DNA of 64,000 bases, from positions 3,038,001 to 3,102,000 of the forward strand of contig NZ_CP024621.1 of NCBI RefSeq assembly GCF_009846525.1, read 5' to 3'. The notes beneath the pieces are model-generated. The model was not told where the DNA came from, did not search any database, and saw only the letters and a list, made by a program, of their open reading frames with translations. Below, piece after piece: positions 33,637 to 42,180 of the stretch (positions are counted from its first letter, which is position 1; every line of letters begins with the position of its first letter). The stretch comes from Halomonas meridiana (GTDB taxonomy: Bacteria; Pseudomonadota; Gammaproteobacteria; Pseudomonadales; Halomonadaceae). The position numbers and the translations under genes are program-made.

Positions 33637-34297
33637 GTGACCACCTGCGCTTTCCTGCAAGCCCATAGACAAGGCCTAAGGTTGCCAGGGAAATGACTAG
33701 CAAGAGTGCGGACATGCTCGCCGCGCCCTGCTCGTCAAAAGCCTGTACGCGGTCATAAATGGCGATGGAGAGCGTGCGGGTCTCACCATCAATCGCACCG
33801 CCGACCAGCAAAATCACGCCAAACTCGCCCAGTGTGTGAGCAAAGGTTAGCGCTGCCGCCGACAAAATGCCCGGCCACACCAGCGGCAATTCAATACGCC
33901 ACAGGGTTTGCCATGGGCTTAGCCCACTGCACCACGCAGCCTCACGCAGGTTCGCAGGCACATGTTCAAAGGCACGCTGAATCGGCTGAATAGCAAAGGG
34001 GAGATTGGCAATCAGAGAAGCCAATAAAATACCGCTAAAGGTAAAGTTGAGGCCGCCCCCTGTCAGCGCGGCCCAGGCACCGCCTAACGGCGCATCGCGG
34101 CCAAACTGCTGAAGCAAATAAAACCCTAGCACCGTAGGCGGTAGCACCAGCGGCAGCGCAATCAGCGCTTCACACAGGCCCTTGCCACGGAACTGTGTCG
34201 TCGCCAGCACGCGCCCCCACCAGATGCCTAGAGGTAATAAGAAGAGACAGGTAAACGCCGCGAGCCGCAGCGAGACAGAGAACGCCGACCAGTCCAT
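33629..34297 (-). CDS. modB: Molybdate ABC transporter permease ModB
   Basis: 222 residues with five or six membrane segments. It starts at the ATG that overlaps the modA stop (TAATG). Family features: WWGRVLATTQFRGKGLCEALIALPLVLPPTVLGFYLL at about 25-62 and the EAA loop EAAWCSGLSPWQTLWRIELPLVWPGILSAAALTFAHTLGEFG (about 137-178). This matches ModB/CysT-type permeases; adjacency to ModA makes molybdate the best substrate call. Confidence 0.87.
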   Translation of the reverse strand: MDWSAFSVSLRLAAFTCLFLLPLGIWWGRVLATTQFRGKGLCEALIALPLVLPPTVLGFYLLQQFGRDAPLGGAWAALTGGGLNFTFSGILLASLIANLPFAIQPIQRAFEHVPANLREAAWCSGLSPWQTLWRIELPLVWPGILSAAALTFAHTLGEFGVILLVGGAIDGETRTLSIAIYDRVQAFDEQGAASMSALLLVISLATLGLVYGLAGKRRWSRG

Positions 34298-35064
34298 TAA
34301 TCGGTACTAAATCCGTAGGTTTCAAAAATCGCTTTCGCATCCGCCTGTTGCAGCCACTCGTAAAACGCGTGAGCCACTTCTCCAGCCTGCGGCGTTAACA
34401 CCATGCGCTGGCGCAGCGGCGTATGCCACGTTTCAGGCATCAACACCGCCTCGCTGCGCTCCGCTAGCGCAGGTGCTACCGCTAGCGAATAAGCCACCAA
34501 ACCACCTCGCGCCTCGTCGGAAAGCGCAAACTGCATCGCCTGGGAGACATTCTCCCCTTGAACCCTCAGCGGTTCGCTAGCTTCCCACAGGCCCGCCTTT
34601 TGCAACACGTCTCGGGCGGCCATGCCGTAAGGGGCGTGTTCTGGGCTGGCAATGGCGATACGCAGCCGCTGCCCCTCTGCCAAGGCGGCAATGGCCTCCT
34701 GCACGCCGGCAAGCGGCGCTTGCTCACTGGGTACGGAGTAACGGCCAGTTGGCTGTACCCAGGCTAGCCGTCCTCGGGCGTAAATCACGCCCGCGTTATC
34801 CACGTACCCTTCGTCGTACAGCGCCTGAACAAACCCTTCATCTGCTGACAAAAACAGCTCGAAGGGCGCGCCCTGGGCGATTTGACGACGAAAGTTGCCG
34901 GAGGAGCCGAAATTAAGCCGCAGCGCGTGGCCGGTCTGCTGGGTAAACTGGGCGGCGGCTTCCTCCAGGGCGAACTGCAGGCTAGACGCCGCCGCTACAA
35001 TGGGCGCGCCCGCCATCACAGGCGCGCTTAGCAGCCAACCGCACAGGAGCAGCAGTGCGCGCAT
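34297..35064 (-). CDS. modA: Molybdate-binding periplasmic protein ModA
   Basis: 255 residues with a short Sec signal peptide (MRALLLLCGWLLSAPVMAGA). The mature chain shows the ModA pattern AAASSLQFALEEAAAQFTQQTG, LNFGSSGNFRRQIAQGAPFELFLSAD and NVSQAMQFALSDEARGGLVAYSLA. The serines in AASS and GSSGN bind the oxyanion in the family. Tungstate binding cannot be excluded. The gene starts four bases after the pyruvate kinase stop. Confidence 0.87.
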   Translation of the reverse strand: MRALLLLCGWLLSAPVMAGAPIVAAASSLQFALEEAAAQFTQQTGHALRLNFGSSGNFRRQIAQGAPFELFLSADEGFVQALYDEGYVDNAGVIYARGRLAWVQPTGRYSVPSEQAPLAGVQEAIAALAEGQRLRIAIASPEHAPYGMAARDVLQKAGLWEASEPLRVQGENVSQAMQFALSDEARGGLVAYSLAVAPALAERSEAVLMPETWHTPLRQRMVLTPQAGEVAHAFYEWLQQADAKAIFETYGFSTD

Positions 35065-35068
35065 TCGT

Positions 35069-36553
35069 TTACGCCTTCGCGTTTTCGGCGTGCTGCTCGG
35101 TAATGGCCATCACTTTCATGGTGTTGGTGCCGCCGTGGGCGTTCATGTGGTCCCCACGGGTCAGGATGACGTGATCACCCGGCTTAGCCACGCCCTGCTT
35201 CACCAACAGCGTAAGGGCTTGGTCGTTAAGCTCGGTGGCGGTCATTTCTGAGGTATCGAAGGGAAGTGAGACCACGCCGCGGTACATGGCCATACGGCGC
35301 TGGGCAATCGGGTTGTGAGCCAAGCCAACGATGGGCAAGCCCGAACGAATGCGTGAGGCAATCAGCGGCGTGTAACCGGAGGCGGTCATGCAGGCAATCG
35401 CGACCACGCCTTTCATGTGGTTAGCGGCATACATGGCCGAAAGGGCAATGGTTTCATCCGGGCGGGTAAAGCCTTCGTGGATACGGTGTCCCGACTCTTG
35501 GGCGACCCGCTCACGCTCGGCACCCAGGCACACACGCGCCATCGCTTCTACGGTTTCTAGCGGGTAGTCGCCTGCGGCAGTTTCCGCAGAGAGCATGACC
35601 GCATCGCTGCCATCCAGCACCGCGTTAGCCACGTCGAAGACTTCAGCGCGGGTGGGCAGCGGCGCGGAGATCATGCTCTCCATCATTTGGGTGGCGGTAA
35701 TCACCGCGCGGTTAAGCGAACGGGCGCGTTTAATCATGCGCTTTTGCACGCCGACCAGTTTGGCATCGCCAATTTCCACGCCGAGGTCGCCACGGGCCAC
35801 CATCACCGCTTCGGAGGCTTCGATAATGCCATCCAGCGTGGCGTCATCGGCCACGGCTTCGGCGCGCTCCACTTTGGCAACGAGGCCAATTTCCTTGCCC
35901 TCTTCACCCAGCAGGCGGCGGGCTTCCAGCATATCCTCCGCTGAACGGGGAAAGGAAATAGCCAAATAATCAACGCCAATCTCGACGGCGGTTTTCAGGT
36001 CGGTTTTATCTTTTTCTGTCAGCGCGGGAGCAGATAGCCCGCCGCCCTGCTTGTTAATGCCTTTATGATTAGAGAGCTTGCCGCCCACCACCACCTCGGT
36101 GTGAACCTGCTTGCCCTCTACACGGGTAACATCCAGCACCACGCGGCCATCATCCAGCAGCAGGCGGTCCCCCGCCGATACGTCATCGGCCAAGGTTTTG
36201 TAATCACAGCCAACGCTGTGGATATCACCGGCATCGCTGTCCATGGCCATATCCAGTACGAACGGCTGGCCCTCTTCCAAATACACTGCCCCCTCTTTAA
36301 AGCGGGCAACGCGAATTTTGGGGCCTTGCAAATCACCTAGCGCGGCCACGCTACGGCCTAGCTGAGCGGCGATTTCACGCACACGGGCAAGGCGGCGACG
36401 ATGGTCGTCGGCCGTGCCGTGGGAAAAGTTCAAGCGGACCACATCCACCCCCGCCTTCAACATGGCTTCCAGCACGCCTTCACGGTCGCTGGCGGGGCCG
36501 AGGGTCGCGACAATTTTGGTACGACGAAGGGGGATATGGGTGTTTGCGCTCAT
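35069..36553 (-). CDS. pyk: Pyruvate kinase (PykA type)
   Basis: 494-residue cytosolic glycolytic enzyme converting phosphoenolpyruvate and ADP to pyruvate and ATP. Motifs: [14 protein letters not shown] (about 10-23), [13 protein letters not shown] with substrate-binding Asn and Ser-His, [14 protein letters not shown], the active-site stretch around ARGDLGVEI and [24 protein letters not shown]. The C-terminal allosteric domain is complete. The next gene, modA, starts four bases after its stop, so pyk and mod genes may be co-transcribed, an unusual pairing. Promoter expected in the 84 bases before the start. Confidence 0.95.
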   Translation of the reverse strand: MSANTHIPLRRTKIVATLGPASDREGVLEAMLKAGVDVVRLNFSHGTADDHRRRLARVREIAAQLGRSVAALGDLQGPKIRVARFKEGAVYLEEGQPFVLDMAMDSDAGDIHSVGCDYKTLADDVSAGDRLLLDDGRVVLDVTRVEGKQVHTEVVVGGKLSNHKGINKQGGGLSAPALTEKDKTDLKTAVEIGVDYLAISFPRSAEDMLEARRLLGEEGKEIGLVAKVERAEAVADDATLDGIIEASEAVMVARGDLGVEIGDAKLVGVQKRMIKRARSLNRAVITATQMMESMISAPLPTRAEVFDVANAVLDGSDAVMLSAETAAGDYPLETVEAMARVCLGAERERVAQESGHRIHEGFTRPDETIALSAMYAANHMKGVVAIACMTASGYTPLIASRIRSGLPIVGLAHNPIAQRRMAMYRGVVSLPFDTSEMTATELNDQALTLLVKQGVAKPGDHVILTRGDHMNAHGGTNTMKVMAITEQHAENAKA

Positions 36554-36637
36554 AAATGTCCTAACCGTTCATAGAGTGGAGTGTCAGCTTATCAGGATAA
36601 CCCAACCAAGATGACACTCGCATGCACTTGCGGTGGG

Positions 36638-37129
36638 CTATTCCGCTAAAGTGACGGTAACATCCAGGGGATATTCGTCACAGTTATTGCCATCCCCACC
36701 GCGATCCACCACCAGGAATTCCCCTTCGCGCTCCAGCACCGACTGAATCGCGTGCCAAGTACCGGCGCGGTAGTTCACCCCTTGGCGGCCGTCGGTCACA
36801 AACGCCTGCACCTCGTTTGGCGCAATGGTGTCGCCAGGCGGTGCCACTACCACAATAAAGCGCTCCTGATGCAGCGGCATAAACGCTTGAGTGCCCTGGG
36901 GGTGGCGCTCTAAAAACGTGAGGTTGAGCGGCAGCGTCACTGGCTGGCTGACAAAAATATTGATCAGCGTTCGAGCGTTGTCACCGAGGGTTTCCACCTT
37001 GGCGAGATCGTGATGGCGCTGGGTGCGCCCGGCGTTAATTGGATACGACGCGGAGGTGCGGGCATCGATGACGTCTCCAAAGGGCGCAAACGCCTCCGCC
37101 GTTAGCGGCTTTGCCGTCAGATGTAACAT
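36638..37129 (-). CDS. allA: Ureidoglycolate lyase AllA
   Basis: 163 residues, a cupin-like cytosolic enzyme that splits ureidoglycolate into glyoxylate and urea. Family segments: LTAEAFAPFGDVIDA near the N-terminus, LNLTFLERHPQGTQAFMPLHQERFIVVVAPP (about 74-105) and GVNYRAGTWHAIQSVLEREGEFLVVDRGG (about 124-153). Start supported by AGGA. It follows allE in the same direction with a 42-base gap, giving two consecutive steps of the same pathway. Confidence 0.91.
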   Translation of the reverse strand: MLHLTAKPLTAEAFAPFGDVIDARTSASYPINAGRTQRHHDLAKVETLGDNARTLINIFVSQPVTLPLNLTFLERHPQGTQAFMPLHQERFIVVVAPPGDTIAPNEVQAFVTDGRQGVNYRAGTWHAIQSVLEREGEFLVVDRGGDGNNCDEYPLDVTVTLAE

Positions 37130-37171
37130 AGCATCATCCTAACGAGTGATCGTTGTGGTGGGCTTCCCAAC

Positions 37172-38008
37172 TCAGATTTTGAGCGCCGCATGGCGGTTAA
37201 CGTCTTTATACAGCAGGTAGCGGAACGGGCCAGGGCCGCCGGCGTAGCACGCCTGAGGGCAGAAGGCGCGTAACCACATAAAGTCGCCCGCTTCCACTTC
37301 GACCCACTGCTGGTTCAAGTGATACACCGCTTTGCCTTCAAGGACGTAGAGGCCGTGTTCCATCACGTGGGTTTCATCAAACGGAATCACGCCGCCCGGC
37401 TGAAAGGTGACGATATTGACGTGCATATCGTGGCGCACGTCGTTAGGGTCGACAAAACGCGTCGTGGCCCAGCGGCCTTCAGTGCCCGGCATTTCGATCG
37501 GCGCGATCTCCTGCTCGTTGGTCACGAAGGCTTTGGGCACTTCCAGACCTTCTACATACTCGTAGGCTTTGCGCACCCAGTGGAAGCGCACCGGTTCGCG
37601 GGTCTCGTTGCGCACCTGCCAGTGGCTGCCAGGAGGAATAAACGCGTAGCCACCCGGCCCCATCGTATGGCGCTCGCCCGCTAAAGTGAGCGTTAACTCA
37701 CCCTCCACAATAAACAACACGCCTTCCGCTTGGGGGTCTAGCTCAGGCTTATCGCTACCGCCCTCGGGCTGCACTTCCATGATGTACTGGGAGAAGGTTT
37801 CCGCAAACCCTGACAGCGGACGCGCCAGCACCCATAACCGAGTCCCCTCCCAAAACGGCAGGTTGCTGGTCACGATATCGCGCATCACCCCTTTGGGGAT
37901 CAGTGCATAGGCCTCGGTAAAGACCGCACGATCAGCGGTGAGCTGGGTTTGCGGCGGGTGCCCGCCGGTGGGGGCGTAATAGTGAGCGGGTTGGCGTGTT
38001 GTTGGCAT
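37172..38008 (-). CDS. allE: (S)-ureidoglycine aminohydrolase AllE (bicupin)
   Basis: 278 residues, two cupin domains, converting (S)-ureidoglycine to ureidoglycolate and ammonia. The N-terminal cupin includes GVLFIVEGELTLTLAGERHTMGPGGYAFIPPGSHWQ (about 95-130). The C-terminal one, which holds the metal site in the family, includes FDETHVMEHGLYVLEGKAVYHLNQQWVEVEAGDFMWL. GGGAGA precedes the ATG at 38008. The first gene of allE-allA; the palindrome TTGTATACAA lies 67 bp upstream. Confidence 0.91.
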   Translation of the reverse strand: MPTTRQPAHYYAPTGGHPPQTQLTADRAVFTEAYALIPKGVMRDIVTSNLPFWEGTRLWVLARPLSGFAETFSQYIMEVQPEGGSDKPELDPQAEGVLFIVEGELTLTLAGERHTMGPGGYAFIPPGSHWQVRNETREPVRFHWVRKAYEYVEGLEVPKAFVTNEQEIAPIEMPGTEGRWATTRFVDPNDVRHDMHVNIVTFQPGGVIPFDETHVMEHGLYVLEGKAVYHLNQQWVEVEAGDFMWLRAFCPQACYAGGPGPFRYLLYKDVNRHAALKI

Positions 38009-38074
38009 TGTCTCTCCCTGGAGTGAGTGGCGTACTCAGCGGTCATGGCAGCATGAGGATGCTGCGCCTATTTC

Positions 38075-38084
38075 TTGTATACAA
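38075..38084. promoter_or_regulatory. GntR/FCD-type operator TTGTATACAA upstream of allE
   Basis: A perfect ten-base palindrome fitting the TNGTNNNACNA-like consensus of FCD-class GntR regulators. It is 67 bp before the allE start, between it and the convergent end of the ABC operon. Similar sites precede puuE, the racemase gene and uraH/uraD. Confidence 0.7.
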
Positions 38085-38112
38085 TATTACGCGGTGCGAC
38101 TTCAGACAAACC

Positions 38113-38841
38113 TTAAAGCACCGCAGAGATAAACTGCTTAAGCTCTGGGGTTTTAGGATTACTGAACAGCTCGGCAGGCTCACCCTCTTCGTGTATGCGC
38201 CCCTGGTGCATAAACACCACGCGGTCGGCCACATCCCGAGCAAAGCCCATTTCGTGGGTGACCAAAATCAGCGTCATGCCTTCTGCCGCCAACGCTTCCA
38301 GCACGCGCAGTACTTCGCCGACTAACTCAGGGTCTAGCGCTGAGGTGACTTCATCACACAGCAGCACCTTCGGGCGCATGGCCAGCGCCCGGGCAATCGC
38401 TACCCGCTGCTGCTGGCCGCCGGAAAGCTGGGCGGGGTAAGCATCGTACTTATCCCCCAGGCCGACTTTCTCCAGCACCTCGCGGGCGACTTTCTCGACA
38501 TCGGCACGGGCTTCGCCACGCACTACCACGGGTGCCAAGCAAACATTTTCACCCACGGTTTTATGGGGAAACAGGTTAAAGCTCTGAAACACCATGCCGA
38601 CGTTTTCGCTAAGCTCTTTGGGCGACATGGTACCGGCATCGAGCTGCTGTTCGGCAATGGTAATCTCGCCGCTATCGTGCTGTTCGAGCTGGTTCAAGCA
38701 GCGCAGCAGCGTGCTTTTGCCTGAACCGCTGCGGCCGATAATGGCGACCACTTCCCCCTGGGCAACGTTGAGGTCGATCCCTTTGAGCACCTGCAGGTCG
38801 CCAAAGGCTTTATGAACGTTATTAACGCAGACCAGCGTCAT
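38113..38841 (-). CDS. Polar amino acid-type ABC transporter ATP-binding protein
   Basis: 242 residues, typical GlnQ-like size. Walker [19 protein letters not shown] (about 35-52), [12 protein letters not shown]-loop, signature [17 protein letters not shown], Walker [21 protein letters not shown], and [12 protein letters not shown] with the H-loop. It powers the two permeases encoded before it. The 5' end overlaps the second permease gene by 20 bases. Confidence 0.92.
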   Translation of the reverse strand: MTLVCVNNVHKAFGDLQVLKGIDLNVAQGEVVAIIGRSGSGKSTLLRCLNQLEQHDSGEITIAEQQLDAGTMSPKELSENVGMVFQSFNLFPHKTVGENVCLAPVVVRGEARADVEKVAREVLEKVGLGDKYDAYPAQLSGGQQQRVAIARALAMRPKVLLCDEVTSALDPELVGEVLRVLEALAAEGMTLILVTHEMGFARDVADRVVFMHQGRIHEEGEPAELFSNPKTPELKQFISAVL

Positions 38842-39478
38842 AGAGCTTTTTCTCCAAATGGCGCGCGTAGCAGGAGAGCGGGTAGCACAGCGCGAAGTAA
38901 AAAAGGGCCACGAGGGTGAAAATAGTGAACGGCTCGAAGGTGGCGTTATTCAGCATCGTGCCCGCTTTTGTGAGCTCCACGAAGCCAATGATGGACGCCA
39001 GCGCGGTGCCTTTAATCACCTGAACCGAAAACCCCACCGTGGGCGGTATCGAGAGCCGAAGCGCCTGAGGAAGGATCACGTGGCGCATGGTTTGGAAGTA
39101 GTTCATACCCAGCACGCGGGCACCGTGCCACTGCCCTTTGGCCACGGCTTCCAAGCAGCCCCGCCAGATATCGCAAAGAAACGCGCTGGTAAACAGCGTG
39201 AGGGCAATCGAAGCCGCCCACCAGGCAGAGATGGGATGTCCCATGGCCGCCGCGCCGAAAAAGATCAAAAACAGCTGCATCAATAGCGGGGTGCCTTGAA
39301 ACAGATCCACATACAGCGCGGTCAAGCGCTGCAACCAGCGGCGGCTAGAAAGGCGCATAAAGGTGAGCGCCAGCCCTACCGTAGCGCCGCCGACAAAGGC
39401 AATCAGTGACAGTACGACGGTCCAGCGGGCGGCGAGCAACAGGTTGCGTACGATATCCCACAGCGTGAACTCAATCAT
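38822..39478 (-). CDS. Polar amino acid-type ABC transporter permease (second)
   Basis: 218 residues, about five membrane segments, His/Glu/Gln/Arg/opine (HisM-like) permease family. Visible: VDLFQGTPLLMQLFLIFFG (about 57-75) and the EAA loop EAVAKGQWHGARVLGMNYFQTMRHVILPQALRLSIPP. Starts within the ATGA overlap of the preceding permease gene. Partner of the 225-residue permease. Confidence 0.91.
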   Translation of the reverse strand: MIEFTLWDIVRNLLLAARWTVVLSLIAFVGGATVGLALTFMRLSSRRWLQRLTALYVDLFQGTPLLMQLFLIFFGAAAMGHPISAWWAASIALTLFTSAFLCDIWRGCLEAVAKGQWHGARVLGMNYFQTMRHVILPQALRLSIPPTVGFSVQVIKGTALASIIGFVELTKAGTMLNNATFEPFTIFTLVALFYFALCYPLSCYARHLEKKLYDAGLR

Positions 39479-40152
39479 CGTTGCTCTCCTTGCTGATATG
39501 CGAACACACGCTTACCCACCAGCATAAAGGCGCGGCGCATACCGAACGCCAACAGCAAGTACACCAAGGTAATCAGCAGGTAGACTTCAAAGCTTCTAAA
39601 GTTGCGGGACTGGATGAAGTTAGCGGCGTAGGTCAGATCGAAGACGGAAATTTGCGACACCACCGCCGAGCCCAACATGACGATGATTGACTGGCTAATC
39701 AGCGAGGGATAGACCCTGGCAAAAGCAGGCACCAGCACCACATGGCGGTAACTTTGCAGGGTACTCATGCCCAGCGCTCTGGCGGCTTCTAGCTGCCCTT
39801 TCGCCGTGGCACTAATACCCGCACGTAAAATCTCGGCGCTGTAAGCAGCCAGGTTCAACGTCATGGCAATAAAGGCAGCCGTGATGGCGTCGATTTTGAT
39901 ACCGAGGCCCGGCAAACCAAAAAAGATAAAAAATAGCTGCACAATAAAAGGGGTGTTACGGGTGACTTCGACATAGCCGCCTAGCCCCCAGCGCATCCAA
40001 GGCTGCCCGTTCACACGTAAATACGCTACCGCTACTGCCAGCCCTAGCCCGGTCAACGTGGTCACCACGGTCAGTGCGACCGTGGTGGTGAAGCCTTTGA
40101 CCAGCTCGCCGACGTAGGGCAACAGGGTGAGAAAATCGAGTGTTGGCCCCAT
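39475..40152 (-). CDS. Polar amino acid-type ABC transporter permease (first)
   Basis: 225 residues, about five membrane segments, same permease family. Visible: VEVTRNTPFIVQLFFIFFGLPGLG (about 63-86) and the EAA loop SATAKGQLEAARALGMSTLQSYRHVVLVPAFARVYPSL. It lies eight bases after the binding protein gene. The permease pair plus ATPase and binding protein make a complete importer. Confidence 0.91.
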   Translation of the reverse strand: MGPTLDFLTLLPYVGELVKGFTTTVALTVVTTLTGLGLAVAVAYLRVNGQPWMRWGLGGYVEVTRNTPFIVQLFFIFFGLPGLGIKIDAITAAFIAMTLNLAAYSAEILRAGISATAKGQLEAARALGMSTLQSYRHVVLVPAFARVYPSLISQSIIVMLGSAVVSQISVFDLTYAANFIQSRNFRSFEVYLLITLVYLLLAFGMRRAFMLVGKRVFAYQQGEQR

Positions 40153-40160
40153 GCTACCCC

Positions 40161-41015
40161 TCAGCTACCGAAGTTGTCGGGGAGATCCGCACTGAACCAG
40201 CGCTGGGAGAACTCGTTGAGCGTGCCATCTTCCAATGCCTGAGCGATCAGGCGATTCACTTCTTCTAACAGCGCTGGCTCATTCTTGTTCAGCCCCACGT
40301 AGCAGGGAGAGTCTTTCAGTTGATACATTAATGACGGCGCGCGATTGCTGTTACGTTCGGCGATTTCTGCTGCCACCACATTGCCTGTCGCCACGTAATC
40401 AACTTGGCCAGAAAGGAACGCCGAGATGGTCGTGGCGTTATCTTCAAAGCGCTGAATGGTGGTGGAGTCTGGCGCGACGTTGGAAAGCTCCATGTCCTCT
40501 ACCGCACCGCGAGTCACGCCAATGGTTTTATCAGCGAAGCCTTCAGGGCCATCCACACTTTCGTCTGCGTCCGCACTAAACACACCGAGGAAGAACGGCG
40601 CGTAGGCATCAGAGAAATCAATCGCCGCTTCACGCTCAGGATTTTTACCTAAACTAGAAATCACCAAGTCCGCCTGCCCTGTTTGCAAATAGGGAATGCG
40701 GTTAGCGCTGGTCACGGTAATCAGCTCCAGGGTGACGCCCATTTCTTCGGCCAGATAGTTCGCCATATCAATATCGTAACCGCGCGGCTGTAGATCAGTG
40801 CCTACCGAGCCAAAGGGCGGAAAATCCTGCGGTACCGCAATACGAATCGTGCCGCGAGACTCAATAGCTTCCAACGCATCGGCGTGAGCCGCTGTGCTAG
40901 TGCTCAGCCCACCTACAGCCAGGGTGGCTGCCATACCGGTGGCCACTACGCCGGTTTGAAGACGTTTCAAGTAGTGCTGAACCGAATCTTTAAAGCCCTG
41001 AGGGGTAGTTCCCAT
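40161..41015 (-). CDS. Polar amino acid-type ABC transporter substrate-binding protein
   Basis: 284 residues from the ATG at 41015, seven bases after AGGAG; a longer reading from 41123 is rejected. The signal peptide is long, with a polar N-region and the cleavage site after TAAHA (about residue 45). The mature chain is an SBP family 3 protein: LEAIESRGTIRIAVPQDFPPFGSVG, PRGYDIDMANYLAEEMGV and FSDAYAPFFLGVF. The genes sit between allE and puuE, so the ligand may be a purine-derived ureide or an amino acid; this is inference from position. Confidence 0.88.
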   Translation of the reverse strand: MGTTPQGFKDSVQHYLKRLQTGVVATGMAATLAVGGLSTSTAAHADALEAIESRGTIRIAVPQDFPPFGSVGTDLQPRGYDIDMANYLAEEMGVTLELITVTSANRIPYLQTGQADLVISSLGKNPEREAAIDFSDAYAPFFLGVFSADADESVDGPEGFADKTIGVTRGAVEDMELSNVAPDSTTIQRFEDNATTISAFLSGQVDYVATGNVVAAEIAERNSNRAPSLMYQLKDSPCYVGLNKNEPALLEEVNRLIAQALEDGTLNEFSQRWFSADLPDNFGS

Positions 41016-41085
41016 GACGCTCTCCTGAAAGTGAGTCGCAAGCCAATGCCGAGAAGCAATATGTGTGTGTCGCGTGATGAAAGCT

Positions 41086-41096
41086 TTGTTGCACAA
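41086..41096. promoter_or_regulatory. Weak FCD-like repeat TTGT-TGC-ACAA upstream of the ABC operon
   Basis: Short inverted repeat 71 bp before the binding protein start. Half-sites match those of the TTGTATACAA sites but the spacing is three bases, not two. Low-confidence operator. Confidence 0.25.
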
Positions 41097-41209
41097 GGCA
41101 AAACAAAGAAACTTTCGTTTCACACCACAACCCGCATTTGCAATAAAGAGACCAGCTAAAAGGAAAGCAGCTTAAGAACAGCGTGTTAGGTAACTATCAG
41201 GCAGGAAAA

Positions 41210-41235
41210 TGCACCCAGCAGGCCGGGTGCACAGA
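41210..41235 (-). terminator. Probable terminator after the RpiR-type regulator gene
   Basis: TGCACCC and GGGTGCA pair perfectly across an eight-base loop. On the minus strand the stem is followed by TTTTCC. It separates the puuE-regulator operon from the ABC operon. Confidence 0.55.
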
Positions 41236-41281
41236 GAATACGGCGGTTATCTTTGGTGCAGAGAGCAGGCAGGCCGCACCA

Positions 41282-42166
41282 TTATTGATGGGCATCCCAA
41301 TCGACGCTCATGACGGGGGATGCCAGCTCGTTTAACTCAGCGTACTGGTCACCAATTGCGCTGATCCGTTCGCGACCATCCGCTAGGCGTTGGTGCAAAA
41401 CAGCATTCGCCAACAGGCAAATCACGCTATTGGCGGTGGCGTAGCTATCAAACGCTGAAAGGCTCTCTAGCGGCACTTCTAACCACCATGTGACTTGCGA
41501 AGCAAACGGCGAGGCGGTGGGGTCAGCGATCAGCAGCACCTTGGCAGGCGAGCGCTCAAGGGCGGCCATCAACGCGGCAAATGCCGACGGACGGCGACGA
41601 AAGCCAAACAGTACCACGGTATCGTGTTCGGTTAAGTCCACCAGCTCTTCGGCCAACGACTGGTTGGGCTGTGGAGCCAAACGCACTTGGCCGCGGGCCT
41701 GAACGAGCTGCTGACGTAGATGCAGCGCCAACGGGTAGCTGTTGCGAAAGCCCACCACGAGCACCTGCTGCGCCCCTGCTAACGCATCCACCATGGCAGC
41801 AAAGTCGTGGTGGTCAAGATTGCCCAGGCAACGCTGGAGATTTTCCTGCTCCCGCTGAAGGTGGCGCTGGAACGGTGCTCCGCTCTCGCTCTCCTCCTCC
41901 ATGGCATGGGCATCAATCACCAATGGCACACCCAAATTACGCAGCTGGCGAGCGTGGGTTTTTACCGTGCGGTAGCTTTCAAAGCCTAGGCGCTTGAACA
42001 AGCGGCTCACGGTGGATTTTGACACCCCGGTCAAACGCGCTAGATCAGCGGCACTGTACACCGCTAAATCATCAAAGTGATCAAGGATAAAACTCGCCAC
42101 ACGCTGCTCTTGGGCGCTAAGTGCATCAAACTGGGCGGCAATCCGTTGTCCGATATGGGGTGTCAT
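41282..42166 (-). CDS. RpiR-family (HTH-SIS) transcriptional regulator
   Basis: 294 residues from the ATG at 42166 with AGGA; the frame remains open upstream into puuE but that part is not supported. N-terminal HTH_6 domain (about 1-78) with LARLTGVSKSTVSRLFKRLGF as the recognition region. SIS sugar-isomerase-like effector domain at about 120-255 (VLVVGFRNSYPLALHLRQQL; DTVVLFGFRRRP). Such regulators usually sense a phosphosugar or related metabolite. Located 14 bases after puuE, so it is probably co-transcribed and may govern allantoin genes or the adjacent ABC transporter. Confidence 0.86.
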   Translation of the reverse strand: MTPHIGQRIAAQFDALSAQEQRVASFILDHFDDLAVYSAADLARLTGVSKSTVSRLFKRLGFESYRTVKTHARQLRNLGVPLVIDAHAMEEESESGAPFQRHLQREQENLQRCLGNLDHHDFAAMVDALAGAQQVLVVGFRNSYPLALHLRQQLVQARGQVRLAPQPNQSLAEELVDLTEHDTVVLFGFRRRPSAFAALMAALERSPAKVLLIADPTASPFASQVTWWLEVPLESLSAFDSYATANSVICLLANAVLHQRLADGRERISAIGDQYAELNELASPVMSVDWDAHQ

Positions 42167-42180
42167 GGTGTCCTGTTTCG

